Source of the DNA: Porticoccaceae bacterium
Lineage (GTDB): Bacteria; Pseudomonadota; Gammaproteobacteria; Pseudomonadales; Porticoccaceae
Direction of reading: 5' to 3'
NCBI GenBank assembly: GCA_002720735.1
Contig: PBJN01000019.1
Location: 87,164-94,929, forward strand
DNA length: 7,766 bases
The notes under the pieces were generated by a model, which was not told the origin of the DNA, searched no databases, and was given only the letters and a program-made list of their open reading frames with translations. Below are positions 1-6,462 of the stretch, piece by piece (the first letter of the stretch is position 1; every line of letters starts with the position of its first letter). Position numbers and translations under genes: made by a program.

Positions 1-399
1 TTCCAGATATGGGGGATTGAAATTGAAAAAAATAAAAGTACCGCTTTACTTCGCGTATATATAGATTTAACGGATAATTTCATTTCAGTGGATGATTGTG
101 CGGTGGTAAGTAAGCATATCGTCGCGATTTTGAATGTGGAGCGGGTATTTGCAGGAAAATATACTTTAGAGGTGTCTTCTCCCGGAATAGAGAGACCATT
201 ATATGATCTGGCGCACTACGAATCGTTCGTGGGACATGATATAGCTTTGAGGCTTAGATTCCCACATGGAAATAGAAAAAATTTTAAAGGTTGTTTGCAT
301 GGTGTAGAGGGAGACGAGATAGTTGTGCGTATTGATAGCAGTGAGTATCTTTTTCCCTTTGAAAATATTGATCGGGCAAATGTAATCGCAAAATTCTAA
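1..399 (+). CDS. rimP: Ribosome maturation factor RimP (5' end cut off by window)
   Basis: RimP is a cytoplasmic protein that binds the free 30S subunit and helps its late maturation. The reading frame is open from base 1 to the TAA at 397-399 and shows 132 residues. The E. coli protein has 150, and alignment from memory (its GFELVGIEF region against FQIWGIEIE here) suggests about 20 N-terminal residues are missing, so no start codon is in the window. Visible family marks are RVYID followed by the DDC motif (bases 91-99) in the N-terminal alpha/beta domain, and the signature LEVSSPGIERP at bases 166-198, which precedes the C-terminal SH3-like domain. An ATG or GTG inside the frame (for example GTG at 88) is not the start, because homology continues upstream of it. 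The gene stops 19 bases before nusA, the usual arrangement in this operon. I see nothing unusual apart from the truncation by the window edge. Confidence 0.95.
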   Translation, partial: FQIWGIEIEKNKSTALLRVYIDLTDNFISVDDCAVVSKHIVAILNVERVFAGKYTLEVSSPGIERPLYDLAHYESFVGHDIALRLRFPHGNRKNFKGCLHGVEGDEIVVRIDSSEYLFPFENIDRANVIAKF

Positions 400-405
400 G
401 ATTTG

Positions 406-410
406 TGAGG
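406..410 (+). promoter_or_regulatory. Ribosome binding site of nusA (TGAGG)
   Basis: TGAGG lies 8 bases before the GTG at 419 and supports that codon as the nusA start. A second SD-like AGGAG (415-419) runs into the GTG itself and is too close to serve it. It is also 17 bases from the next in-frame ATG (437), too far to serve that one. The chosen start gives the family N-terminus MNKEIL. Confidence 0.65.
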
Positions 411-418
411 TTGTAGGA

Positions 419-1900
419 GTGAATAAAGAGATTTTAATGGTGACCGAGGCTGTCTCCAATGAAAAGGGGGTTGAAAGAGAGATTATATTTGAAGCTATTG
501 AGCAAGCTTTAGAAATGGCCACGAAGAAAAGGTTTGAAGAGGGAGCCAATATTCGTGTAGTCATAGATCGAGAGACGGGAAGTTACGAGTCTTTCCGGTG
601 GTGGGAAGTGGTTGCCGATGACGTATTGGCAGAATTAGGAACTCAGTTTACCACCGAGGAAGCCCATGAAAAAGATCCTGATCTAAACGTTGGTGACTTA
701 TACGAAGAGCGCGTAGACAATGCTAAATTTGGGCGTATAGCCGCGCAGGCAGCAAAGCAAGTGATAGTCCAACGAGTGAGAGAGGCAGAGCGAGAGATTA
801 TTGTTGATCGATTTAAACATCGTGTTGGCGAGCTCCTCAACGGCACGGTCAAAAAAGTTACCCGAGAACATGTAATTATTGATTTTGGAGACAATGCAGA
901 GGGACTTTTGCCGAGAGAGCAACTGGTTGGTCGTGAAATATTCAGGATAAATGATAGGACTAGAACGATCTTGACGGCCATCAGAGAAGATACACGTGGT
1001 CCCCAACTGCTTGTGTCAAGAACCTCTCCCGACATGCTAATCCAGCTTTTTAGAATTGAAGTTCCTGAAATAGCGGAGGGAATCATAGAAATTAAGGGTG
1101 CAGCAAGGGATCCTGGTCAAAGGGCCAAAATAGCGGTCAAAAGTAAAGATGCTCGTATAGATCCAGTTGGGGCTTGCGTAGGAATGAGAGGAGCCCGAGT
1201 TCAGGCTGTGTCAAGTGATCTTGATGATGAAAGAGTTGACATTGTTTTGTGGGATGATAATCCAGCACAACTTGTAATTAATGCTATGGCGCCTGCAGAG
1301 GTGGGGTCTATTGTGGTAGATGAGGAGTCGCATTCAATGGATGTCGCAGTTAATGAAGAAAATCTGGCGCAAGCGATCGGTAAAGGTGGTCAAAATGTTC
1401 GGCTTGCATCTGAGCTTACCGGTTGGAATATAAATGTAATGACCTTGGAAGATGCTGAGGATAAGCAAATGCAGGAAGCGACAGATATTGTGAATACCTT
1501 CATGCAGGAACTCGATATCGGAGAGGATATTGCTATCGTGCTTGTAGAGGAGGGATTCACCAGCTTAGAAGAAGTAGCATATGTCCCACTTGATGAAATA
1601 AGTGCAATTGAGGGCTTTGATCAAGATTTATCCCAAGAATTGCGCGCTCGTGCTAAGGATGCTCTCCTCACTCTGGCACTTGTTAGTGAGGAAAAATTAA
1701 CTAGCTCTGTTCCTGCAGATGATTTACTTAATATGGAGGGAATGGACAGAGGTCTTGCCCATGAACTAGCTGCCAGGAATATTATTACAATGGAAGATCT
1801 TGCGGAGCAAGCGGTAGATGACATATCAGATATTGATAATTTGAGTAATCAACGTGCGGCCGAATTGATAATGACGGCCCGCGCACCTTGGTTTGAGTAA
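419..1900 (+). CDS. nusA: Transcription termination/antitermination factor NusA
   Basis: NusA binds RNA polymerase and nascent RNA. It lengthens pauses, helps intrinsic termination, and takes part in rRNA and phage-type antitermination. The protein is 493 residues, against 495 in E. coli. Domains in order: RNA polymerase-binding N-terminal domain (about 1-125), S1 RNA-binding domain (about 136-200), KH1 (about 202-278, loop GMRG at 255-258), KH2 (about 285-345, loop GKGG at 321-324), and two acidic C-terminal repeats (about 365-420 and 433-493), the form typical of Gammaproteobacteria. The AR2 repeat starts at [11 protein letters not shown]. The start is GTG at 419, because it gives MNKEIL as in E. 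coli and has TGAGG 8 bases upstream. The gene sits 19 bases after rimP and 40 bases before infB, so it is surely cotranscribed. A GTG start in a gene known for autogenous control in E. coli is compatible with tempered translation, but that is inference. All RNA-binding loops are intact. Confidence 0.98.
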   Translation: MNKEILMVTEAVSNEKGVEREIIFEAIEQALEMATKKRFEEGANIRVVIDRETGSYESFRWWEVVADDVLAELGTQFTTEEAHEKDPDLNVGDLYEERVDNAKFGRIAAQAAKQVIVQRVREAEREIIVDRFKHRVGELLNGTVKKVTREHVIIDFGDNAEGLLPREQLVGREIFRINDRTRTILTAIREDTRGPQLLVSRTSPDMLIQLFRIEVPEIAEGIIEIKGAARDPGQRAKIAVKSKDARIDPVGACVGMRGARVQAVSSDLDDERVDIVLWDDNPAQLVINAMAPAEVGSIVVDEESHSMDVAVNEENLAQAIGKGGQNVRLASELTGWNINVMTLEDAEDKQMQEATDIVNTFMQELDIGEDIAIVLVEEGFTSLEEVAYVPLDEISAIEGFDQDLSQELRARAKDALLTLALVSEEKLTSSVPADDLLNMEGMDRGLAHELAARNIITMEDLAEQAVDDISDIDNLSNQRAAELIMTARAPWFE

Positions 1901-1928
1901 CAAAAATAGCAACAAGGCAGACATTGAT

Positions 1929-1934
1929 AGAGGA
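1929..1934 (+). promoter_or_regulatory. Ribosome binding site of infB (AGAGGA)
   Basis: AGAGGA is followed by a 6-base spacer and then the ATG at 1941. This decides the infB start. The frame is open further upstream to a TTG at 1893, but that would overlap the nusA stop, has no SD at a good distance, and adds 16 residues not seen in IF2 proteins. Confidence 0.8.
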
Positions 1935-1940
1935 TTACCG

Positions 1941-4496
1941 ATGGCTGAAGTAACAGTTAGCGAATTGGCGATGACCGTGGGTGCATCTGTGGATAGGTTG
2001 CTAAAGCAAATGACTGATGCAGGTCTGGCGCATACAAATCCAGAAGCGCTGGTATCAGACGGAGAAAAACAAATTTTGCTTGCATATCTTAAAGGGTTGC
2101 ACGGAGAACGTGCCCGAGAGCCTGGAAAGATAACACTGCGTCGAAAAACTGTAACGACGTTAAAATCGGCGAATAGAAAAACTGTAAACATTGAAGTCCG
2201 TCGAAAGCGAACCTTTGTCAAGCGACCGGATGAACAAGCATCGATATCGCCTACGAAATCAACCGAACCCTCGGAAAACTCGATAACTAATCCAGACGCA
2301 AGCACGGCTGAAGCATTAGATGAAGTTGAGGTGCAGCGAGTAGCTGCAATCGAAACTCGGCGAAGAGCGGATGAGGAAGCCAAGAAAAAGGAAGGGAACA
2401 AAGAGCTTACCAAAGCAGATGCTGCGTCAGACAAGAAAGATAACCTCACTGCCAAAAGAATTTCACGCGCAGACAAGACGGTTGTTGGCATGCCCTTACC
2501 ACCCTCTGAAATCGTTCATGATAAAGGACGACGGACCAACAAGATAAAAGATGATGAAGATGACCTTATAAGGCGTGTAAAAAAACCTATTTCAAAAGGT
2601 GCCAAGAAAAAGTCTCATCTAGTTTTAGACGATGTCGAGATAGATGGAGCTAAAAAAACCAGGCTAAGATCTGCCATCGCCACCCCGCTAAAAGTTACAA
2701 ATAAGCATACTTTCAAGCGTCCGACAGAGAAGAAAGTTCAAGAAATTACAGTAGGTGATGAAATTTCGGTCTCTGATTTGGCGGCAGGATTGTCTTTGAA
2801 GTCAGTAAATGTCATCAAAAAACTCGCGAAGTTAGGGGTTGTGGTAACTGCGCATGAAATTATCGACCAAGAAACTGCTGTATTAGTGACTGAAGAATTA
2901 GGGCATAGAGCGATACCCTCCAATATTACTGATTTGGAGGAACAACTAGACGCTGCTTTTACAGAACAAGCGAGAAATTATGCTCAATTACCGCGGGCGC
3001 CTGTGGTAACCATTATGGGTCACGTAGACCATGGCAAGACATCGCTTCTGGATTATATTCGAAAAACTCGTATTGCCGTTGGTGAGGCAGGTGGTATTAC
3101 TCAGCACATTGGTGCTTATCATGTAAGCACCCCTAAGGGTGCGATTACTTTTTTGGATACGCCAGGTCATGCCGCTTTTACTGCAATGCGGGCTCGTGGA
3201 GCTAAAAGTACTGATATTGTAATTCTTGTGGTAGCAGCAGATGATGGCGTAATGCCGCAAACTGAAGAGGCTGTTCAGCATGCTAGGGCAGCGGGGGTAC
3301 CTATAGTTGTTGCCATTAATAAAATGGACAAAGATGGTGCAGATCCCGAAAAAGTGACAAGTGAACTGGGCGCAAAAGACGTGATTCCAGAAGAATGGGG
3401 TGGAGACACTCAGTTTGTTAGGGTTTCTGCTCAAACAGGTGAGGGAATAGATGAGTTGTTAGATGCGGTGTTATTACAGTCAGAGCTTCTCGAATTAACG
3501 GCGAGCTTTGAAGGTAGGGCTCGAGGGGTGATAGTTGAGTCTCGTATTGATAAGGGTAGAGGAGTTGTAGCGACAGCTTTGGTGCAACAAGGAAATTTGA
3601 ACAGGGGCGATTTTGTGCTGGCAGGTTTGAGTGTAGGAAAGATAAGGGCTATGGTTGACCAAAGCAACAAATCTATGCAGAAGGTGGGACCATCGGTTCC
3701 TATAGAAATTTTAGGATTGGACGAGGTTCCAGACGCAGGTAATTACTTTTACGTAGTACCTGATGAAAGACAGGGTCGAGATATAGTCGCATTTCGACAA
3801 GAAAAAGCTCGCGCTCAAAAATTGTCGAGTCAGCGAGCTTCGGCTTTAGAGACGATGTTTGTGGATATTGGTTCAGAGGTTAAACGTACTTTACCATTAG
3901 TGATAAAAGCAGATGTTCGGGGATCGCTTGAGGCGATTAATGCGGCTCTTCACGATTTTTCAACTCAAGAAGTGGGCGTTGACATTATAGCCTCGGGGGT
4001 GGGGGGTATTGCTGAGTCCGATGTCAATTTGGCCATCACCACCGGGGCTATTATTTTGGGTTTTAACGTGCGTGCTTCTGGTGGAGCGCGTGCGTTAGCA
4101 AAGAAAGAGGAAATCGAAGTACGTTACTACAGTGTAATTTATAGTCTTCTAGACGAGGTTAAGGCCGCCCTTTCTGGGATGCTATCCCCGGAGTCTAGAG
4201 AGAAAATTGTAGGCACAGCAGAAGTTAGGGATGTCTTCCGATCCCCAAAATTTGGTGCGATAGCGGGATGCATGGTTACAGAGGGCACCGTTTATCGCAG
4301 TAAGCCAATTCGTGTCTTAAGAGACAACGTAGTCATTTATGAAGGAGAGTTAGAGTCGTTGCGGAGGTATAAAGACGATGCTCAGGAGGTGCGAAGCGGA
4401 ATGGAGTGCGGTATTGGCGTAAAAGATTACAATGATGTTCGAGCGGGTGATTTGATAGAAGTTTATGAAGTGACCCAAGTTCTTCGGACCCTTTGA
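1941..4496 (+). CDS. infB: Translation initiation factor IF-2
   Basis: IF-2 is the GTPase that recruits formyl-methionyl initiator tRNA to the 30S subunit and drives joining of the 50S subunit. The protein is 851 residues, about 39 shorter than the 890 of E. coli; the difference lies in the N-terminal linker. An IF2_N helical domain spans about 1-50 ([10 protein letters not shown]), followed by the conserved KRTFVKR stretch near residue 90. Then comes a lysine- and glutamate-rich, probably disordered linker to about 270, and a second IF2_N domain (about 274-324). The G domain starts near 350: P-loop GHVDHGKT 360-367, switch I GGIT 384-387, DTPGH 406-410 with the catalytic His410, NKMD 460-463 and SAQ 496-498. 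Beta-barrel domain II, domain III, and the initiator-tRNA-binding domain IV (from about 755, EVRDVF at 761) follow. All GTPase motifs are complete. ATG at 1941 is chosen for its AGAGGA site and the family N-terminus. I found no convincing internal start like those producing the short E. coli IF2 isoforms. Confidence 0.98.
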   Translation: MAEVTVSELAMTVGASVDRLLKQMTDAGLAHTNPEALVSDGEKQILLAYLKGLHGERAREPGKITLRRKTVTTLKSANRKTVNIEVRRKRTFVKRPDEQASISPTKSTEPSENSITNPDASTAEALDEVEVQRVAAIETRRRADEEAKKKEGNKELTKADAASDKKDNLTAKRISRADKTVVGMPLPPSEIVHDKGRRTNKIKDDEDDLIRRVKKPISKGAKKKSHLVLDDVEIDGAKKTRLRSAIATPLKVTNKHTFKRPTEKKVQEITVGDEISVSDLAAGLSLKSVNVIKKLAKLGVVVTAHEIIDQETAVLVTEELGHRAIPSNITDLEEQLDAAFTEQARNYAQLPRAPVVTIMGHVDHGKTSLLDYIRKTRIAVGEAGGITQHIGAYHVSTPKGAITFLDTPGHAAFTAMRARGAKSTDIVILVVAADDGVMPQTEEAVQHARAAGVPIVVAINKMDKDGADPEKVTSELGAKDVIPEEWGGDTQFVRVSAQTGEGIDELLDAVLLQSELLELTASFEGRARGVIVESRIDKGRGVVATALVQQGNLNRGDFVLAGLSVGKIRAMVDQSNKSMQKVGPSVPIEILGLDEVPDAGNYFYVVPDERQGRDIVAFRQEKARAQKLSSQRASALETMFVDIGSEVKRTLPLVIKADVRGSLEAINAALHDFSTQEVGVDIIASGVGGIAESDVNLAITTGAIILGFNVRASGGARALAKKEEIEVRYYSVIYSLLDEVKAALSGMLSPESREKIVGTAEVRDVFRSPKFGAIAGCMVTEGTVYRSKPIRVLRDNVVIYEGELESLRRYKDDAQEVRSGMECGIGVKDYNDVRAGDLIEVYEVTQVLRTL

Positions 4497-4507
4497 AAAC
4501 TGAGATC

Positions 4508-4527
4508 GCACCAGCAATCGATGGTGC
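4508..4527 (+). repeat. Small inverted repeat in the infB-rbfA gap
   Basis: GCACCA (4508-4513) and TGGTGC (4522-4527) can pair as a 6-bp stem with an 8-base loop, starting 12 bases after the infB stop. No run of T follows. Instead an A-rich, probably unstructured stretch leads into rbfA. It is not an intrinsic terminator by its sequence. It might mark a processing site or slow decay between infB and rbfA, but a 6-bp repeat in a 72-base gap can also arise by chance. Confidence 0.35.
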
Positions 4528-4568
4528 CCCAGAAACACTAAACTAAACAACAGAAAATTAAGATATTG

Positions 4569-4955
4569 ATGCCGAGAGAATTTTACCGCTGCGATAGAGT
4601 TGCTGATGCGATTCAGAGAGAGCTATCAGTGCTGATTAATGACTCTTTAAGAGATCCGAGAATCGGTATGGTAAGCGTTACCGAAGTTAGCGTAAGTAGA
4701 GACCTTTCAAACAGCAAGGTTTACGTTAGCTTTATTGCGTCAAACAGTGACCATCAAGTAAATATTGCCATGTCAGCCCTTGATGGCGCCACTGGGTATT
4801 TGCGAAAGTTAATGGCGGCTAATATGAATTTGCGGGTGATGCCAAAAATTACTTTTATCCATGATAATTTGGCGGCGAAAAGTCAAGACATGTCTGAATT
4901 GATTGATCTAGCAATTGCTTCGGATTCTAGATTGGCATCTTCGGAGGAACCCTAA
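4569..4955 (+). CDS. rbfA: 30S ribosome-binding factor RbfA
   Basis: RbfA binds the 30S subunit near the 5' end of 16S rRNA and is needed for late 30S maturation and for cold adaptation in E. coli. The protein is 128 residues, against 133 in E. coli. It has the single KH-like fold of the family: N-terminal MPREF and RVADAIQREL helix, DPRIGMVSV, the signature SRDLSNSKVYVSF at 43-55, and a helix beginning about 67 followed by LRVMPKITFIHDN. The ATG at 4569 is chosen; a TTG directly before it (4566) would only add one methionine. The ribosome site is weak (TAAGA, 5 bases upstream) and sits in an A-rich leader, which may aid translation by lack of structure. The 3' end of the gene contains the ribosome binding site of truB. 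The short acidic tail (SSEEP) is normal. Confidence 0.96.
   Translation: MPREFYRCDRVADAIQRELSVLINDSLRDPRIGMVSVTEVSVSRDLSNSKVYVSFIASNSDHQVNIAMSALDGATGYLRKLMAANMNLRVMPKITFIHDNLAAKSQDMSELIDLAIASDSRLASSEEP
4943..4948 (+). promoter_or_regulatory. Strong ribosome binding site of truB inside rbfA
   Basis: GGAGGA lies in the last codons of rbfA, 8 bases before a TTG at 4957. It is the strongest Shine-Dalgarno match in the window and decides the truB start, since truB has no ATG near its N-terminus. Its place inside rbfA implies translational coupling. Confidence 0.8.
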
Positions 4956-4956
4956 T

Positions 4957-5895
4957 TTGTCGCATCATAAGCAGTGCTTCAGATTGGTAAATGGCATTTT
5001 TTTGCTGAACAAATCAAAAGGTGTTTCTTCCAACTATGTATTGCAGCGTGTGAAATATTTATTTGCTGCCAGAAAAGCTGGACATACAGGAAGTTTAGAT
5101 CCATTGGCTACCGGTGTGTTGCCGGTCTGCTTCGGAGAGGCTACAAAGCTAAGTCGATATTTACTTGATTCCGATAAAGGATATCATAGTGTTTTCAAGT
5201 TGGGAGTAGAGACAGATACTGGAGACAGTGAGGGCCGAATAGTATCAATTATTGATGCAAGCACAATTACTGAGGGATTGATTCGTGCCACTATCGATCA
5301 ATTTTTAGGAGACACCGTTCAAGTACCACCAATGTATTCAGCTCTCAAGCGTAATGGACAACCACTGTACAAGTATGCCAGAAAAGGTATGGATATAGAG
5401 AGATCACCCAGACCGATTACAATATATGAGTTTGAGGTTGTATCTTTTAAAAGTGGAGTCGCTCCAGAGTTGGAGGTGAAAATTCGCTGCAGCAAGGGCA
5501 CATATATAAGGAGCCTTGCTTCTGATCTTGGGCGTTTGCTGGGATGTGGAGCTCATATGATTAAATTACACCGGTTTGCCGTAGGACCATTCAGTGACGA
5601 TATGTCAGTTTCCCTCTCAGAGCTCAGAAAGTGTTATGATAGCCATGGAATAACTGCATGTGATGAAAGATTGTTACCTGTTGATCATGCTTTGAATGCA
5701 ACGCCTAAAGTTGCTCTGGACGAGAAAAGTGCGGCGCGATTACAACAAGGACAATCAGTTTTCTTATCAAAAGGCTTTAACCTAGCGGGAGAAGGGGATA
5801 TAGTGCGCGTCTTTGACAACAATCTAATGTTTTTGGGAGTGGGGATTTTGCGGAGTGGCGGTATGTTGGTACCCAAGCGCTTGGTAGCCCTGTAG
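4957..5895 (+). CDS. truB: tRNA pseudouridine(55) synthase TruB
   Basis: TruB converts uridine 55 in the T loop of elongator tRNAs to pseudouridine and also acts as a tRNA folding chaperone. From the TTG at 4957 the protein is 312 residues, against 314 in E. coli. The catalytic motif AGHTGSLDPLATG places the nucleophile at Asp48, and Tyr76 stands at the substrate-stacking position; both carry the same numbers as in E. coli, which supports the start. Further motifs are MYSALK (from 126), KGTYIR with Tyr183 and Arg185, and LGCGAH. A PUA-type RNA-binding domain occupies about 250-312. The TTG start is inferred from the perfect GGAGGA site and from the next TTG (4984) lacking one. The frame extends upstream to a TTG at 4915 inside rbfA, but that has no support. 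One base separates the rbfA stop from this start, so translation is probably coupled. The TAG stop is at 5893-5895. Confidence 0.96.
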   Translation: MSHHKQCFRLVNGIFLLNKSKGVSSNYVLQRVKYLFAARKAGHTGSLDPLATGVLPVCFGEATKLSRYLLDSDKGYHSVFKLGVETDTGDSEGRIVSIIDASTITEGLIRATIDQFLGDTVQVPPMYSALKRNGQPLYKYARKGMDIERSPRPITIYEFEVVSFKSGVAPELEVKIRCSKGTYIRSLASDLGRLLGCGAHMIKLHRFAVGPFSDDMSVSLSELRKCYDSHGITACDERLLPVDHALNATPKVALDEKSAARLQQGQSVFLSKGFNLAGEGDIVRVFDNNLMFLGVGILRSGGMLVPKRLVAL

Positions 5896-5906
5896 GGTAG
5901 ATTCAA

Positions 5907-5934
5907 TTGATTCACGCCTGAGTGATGATTTAGT
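5907..5934 (+). promoter_or_regulatory. Candidate promoter for rpsO
   Basis: TTGATT (5907-5912), a 16-base spacer and TTTAGT (5929-5934) resemble a sigma-70 promoter with 4 of 6 matches in each box. It lies just after truB, where E. coli has its main rpsO promoter. A start near 5941 would give a leader of about 80 bases that contains the whole inverted repeat before rpsO. An alternative -35 box TTGTCA (5934-5939, 5 of 6) has only a poor -10 partner (AATGAC, 5957-5962). The location is reasonable but the sequence match is modest. Confidence 0.35.
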
Positions 5935-5974
5935 TGTCATAAAAAGAGTTGGCTGCAATGACGAGCGTCCTGTA

Positions 5975-6017
5975 AGTGCGCATGGGATGCCAGTCGTTAT
6001 TAATTTGCGCACTGGAG
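5975..6017 (+). promoter_or_regulatory. Structured rpsO leader, probable S15 autoregulatory site
   Basis: AGTGCGCA (5975-5982) and TGCGCACT (6006-6013) form a perfect 8-bp stem with a 23-base loop. The 3' arm ends directly against the rpsO ribosome site GGAG (6014-6017). A competing 5-bp pairing joins CCAGT in the loop (5990-5994) to ACTGG (6011-6015), which would break the 8-bp stem and cover the first bases of the ribosome site. In E. coli, S15 represses its own translation by binding alternative folds (hairpins or pseudoknot) of the rpsO leader. The location fits such a site, but the sequence is not recognisably the E. coli element, so the S15 role is inferred. Confidence 0.5.
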
Positions 6018-6023
6018 AAGTTT

Positions 6024-6293
6024 ATGGCCTTAAGTGCAGAAGAAAAAGCGTTGTTGGTCAAAGAATATGGCCACGATCAGAAAGACACAGGCTCGCCAGA
6101 AGTGCAGGTTGCACTTTTAACGGCGAACATCAATAAGTTGCAGGATCATTTCGGTTCTCACAAGAAAGATCACCATTCTCGACGCGGACTGATACGCATG
6201 GTTAATCAACGGAGAAAGTTACTTGATTACCTTAAAACAAAAAATTTTGAGCGGTACACTGAAGTTATCAAGAAACTTGGCCTGCGAAGATAG
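6024..6293 (+). CDS. rpsO: Small ribosomal subunit protein uS15
   Basis: S15 is a primary 16S rRNA-binding protein. It binds the three-way junction of the central domain, nucleates assembly of the 30S platform and forms an intersubunit bridge. The protein is 89 residues, exactly the length in E. coli, and is made of four helices. Visible marks are [13 protein letters not shown] near the N-terminus, the rRNA-contacting [11 protein letters not shown] starting at His46 (the same number as in E. coli), [10 protein letters not shown], and the terminal GLRR. The ATG at 6024 is chosen, with GGAG 6 bases upstream; an in-frame ATG at 5976 lies inside the leader stem and would add 16 residues foreign to the family. 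Codons are intact to the TAG at 6291-6293. The gene follows truB by 128 bases and precedes pnp by 169, and is probably transcribed both from upstream and from its own promoter. Confidence 0.98.
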   Translation: MALSAEEKALLVKEYGHDQKDTGSPEVQVALLTANINKLQDHFGSHKKDHHSRRGLIRMVNQRRKLLDYLKTKNFERYTEVIKKLGLRR

Positions 6294-6317
6294 TGACTAA
6301 TCGGGGGCGCACAAATA

Positions 6318-6357
6318 CTTTCAAGGGTGATATATTCCTCAATGATACTCTTGAGAG
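6318..6357 (+). promoter_or_regulatory. Long hairpin between rpsO and pnp, possible RNase III site
   Basis: CTTTCAAGGGTG (6318-6329) pairs with TACTCTTGAGAG (6346-6357) over 12 base pairs, three of them G-U. An A-A mismatch and three more pairs follow, closing an 8-base loop (6334-6341). No T run follows, so it does not look like an intrinsic terminator. In E. coli the pnp leader carries a long stem cut by RNase III, after which PNPase degrades the leader duplex and represses its own mRNA. The place and shape here suggest the same role, but that is inference. Confidence 0.5.
6328..6336 (+). promoter_or_regulatory. Candidate extended -10 promoter for pnp
   Basis: TGATATATT is an extended -10 element (TG, one base, then TATATT, 5 of 6 matches). 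The -35 position 17 bases upstream reads CGCACA (6308-6313), a poor match, as is common for extended -10 promoters. Transcription would begin near 6343, giving a pnp leader of about 120 bases. E. coli also has a second promoter in the rpsO-pnp gap. The element lies inside the 5' half of the long hairpin, so transcripts from it would lack the full hairpin. Confidence 0.4.
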
Positions 6358-6362
6358 CACAT

Positions 6363-6387
6363 AGACTGTTTATCTACACTACAGTTT
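6363..6387 (+). repeat. Second small inverted repeat in the pnp leader
   Basis: AGACTGT (6363-6369) can pair with ACAGTTT (6381-6387) as a 7-bp stem with one G-U pair and an 11-base loop. It begins six bases after the long hairpin. A short TTTT (6394-6397) comes too late to make this a terminator. It could be part of the pnp leader fold; chance is also possible. Confidence 0.3.
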
Positions 6388-6462
6388 ATGGCGTTTTAGG
6401 ATACTAACTTCCTTTTACTTACACTAAAGAACTGATTTAAAGAAATAGATGAAGGCAACAAT

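Noticed and set aside
643..1086. Minus-strand open frames opposite nusA (643-1086 and 698-1006)
   Set aside because: Both lie opposite well-conserved NusA coding sequence and give no recognisable protein.
1893..1940. Upstream TTG start for infB
   Set aside because: It would overlap the nusA stop codon and add 16 residues not found in IF-2. The ATG at 1941 has a good ribosome site and the family N-terminus.
1826..2491. Minus-strand open frame of 221 codons opposite the start of infB
   Set aside because: It lies opposite the highly conserved ends of nusA and infB, has a serine-rich composition typical of an antisense shadow, resembles no family I know, and shows no clear ribosome site.
2490..2492. 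Internal ATG (residue 184 of IF-2) as a start for a short IF-2 form
   Set aside because: There is no Shine-Dalgarno-like sequence upstream; the E. coli precedent alone is not enough.
2988..3670. Minus-strand open frames opposite the IF-2 G domain (2988-3434, 3431-3670)
   Set aside because: The plus strand here has every GTPase motif in order. The minus-strand products have no recognisable features.
4915..4956. Upstream TTG start for truB inside rbfA
   Set aside because: There is no ribosome site, and the added residues are the rbfA tail read in another frame. The TTG at 4957 has GGAGGA at 8 bases.
4974..5168. Plus-strand open frame of 64 codons inside truB in another frame
   Set aside because: It overlaps the conserved TruB catalytic region and has no family resemblance.
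5873..5884. Perfect 12-base palindrome CCAAGCGCTTGG near the truB end
   Set aside because: One or two such palindromes are expected by chance in a window this size, and it encodes normal TruB residues.
5885..5899. Possible terminator at the truB stop (CCC/GGG stem around TGTA)
   Set aside because: The stem is only about five pairs with a bulge and has no T run after it.
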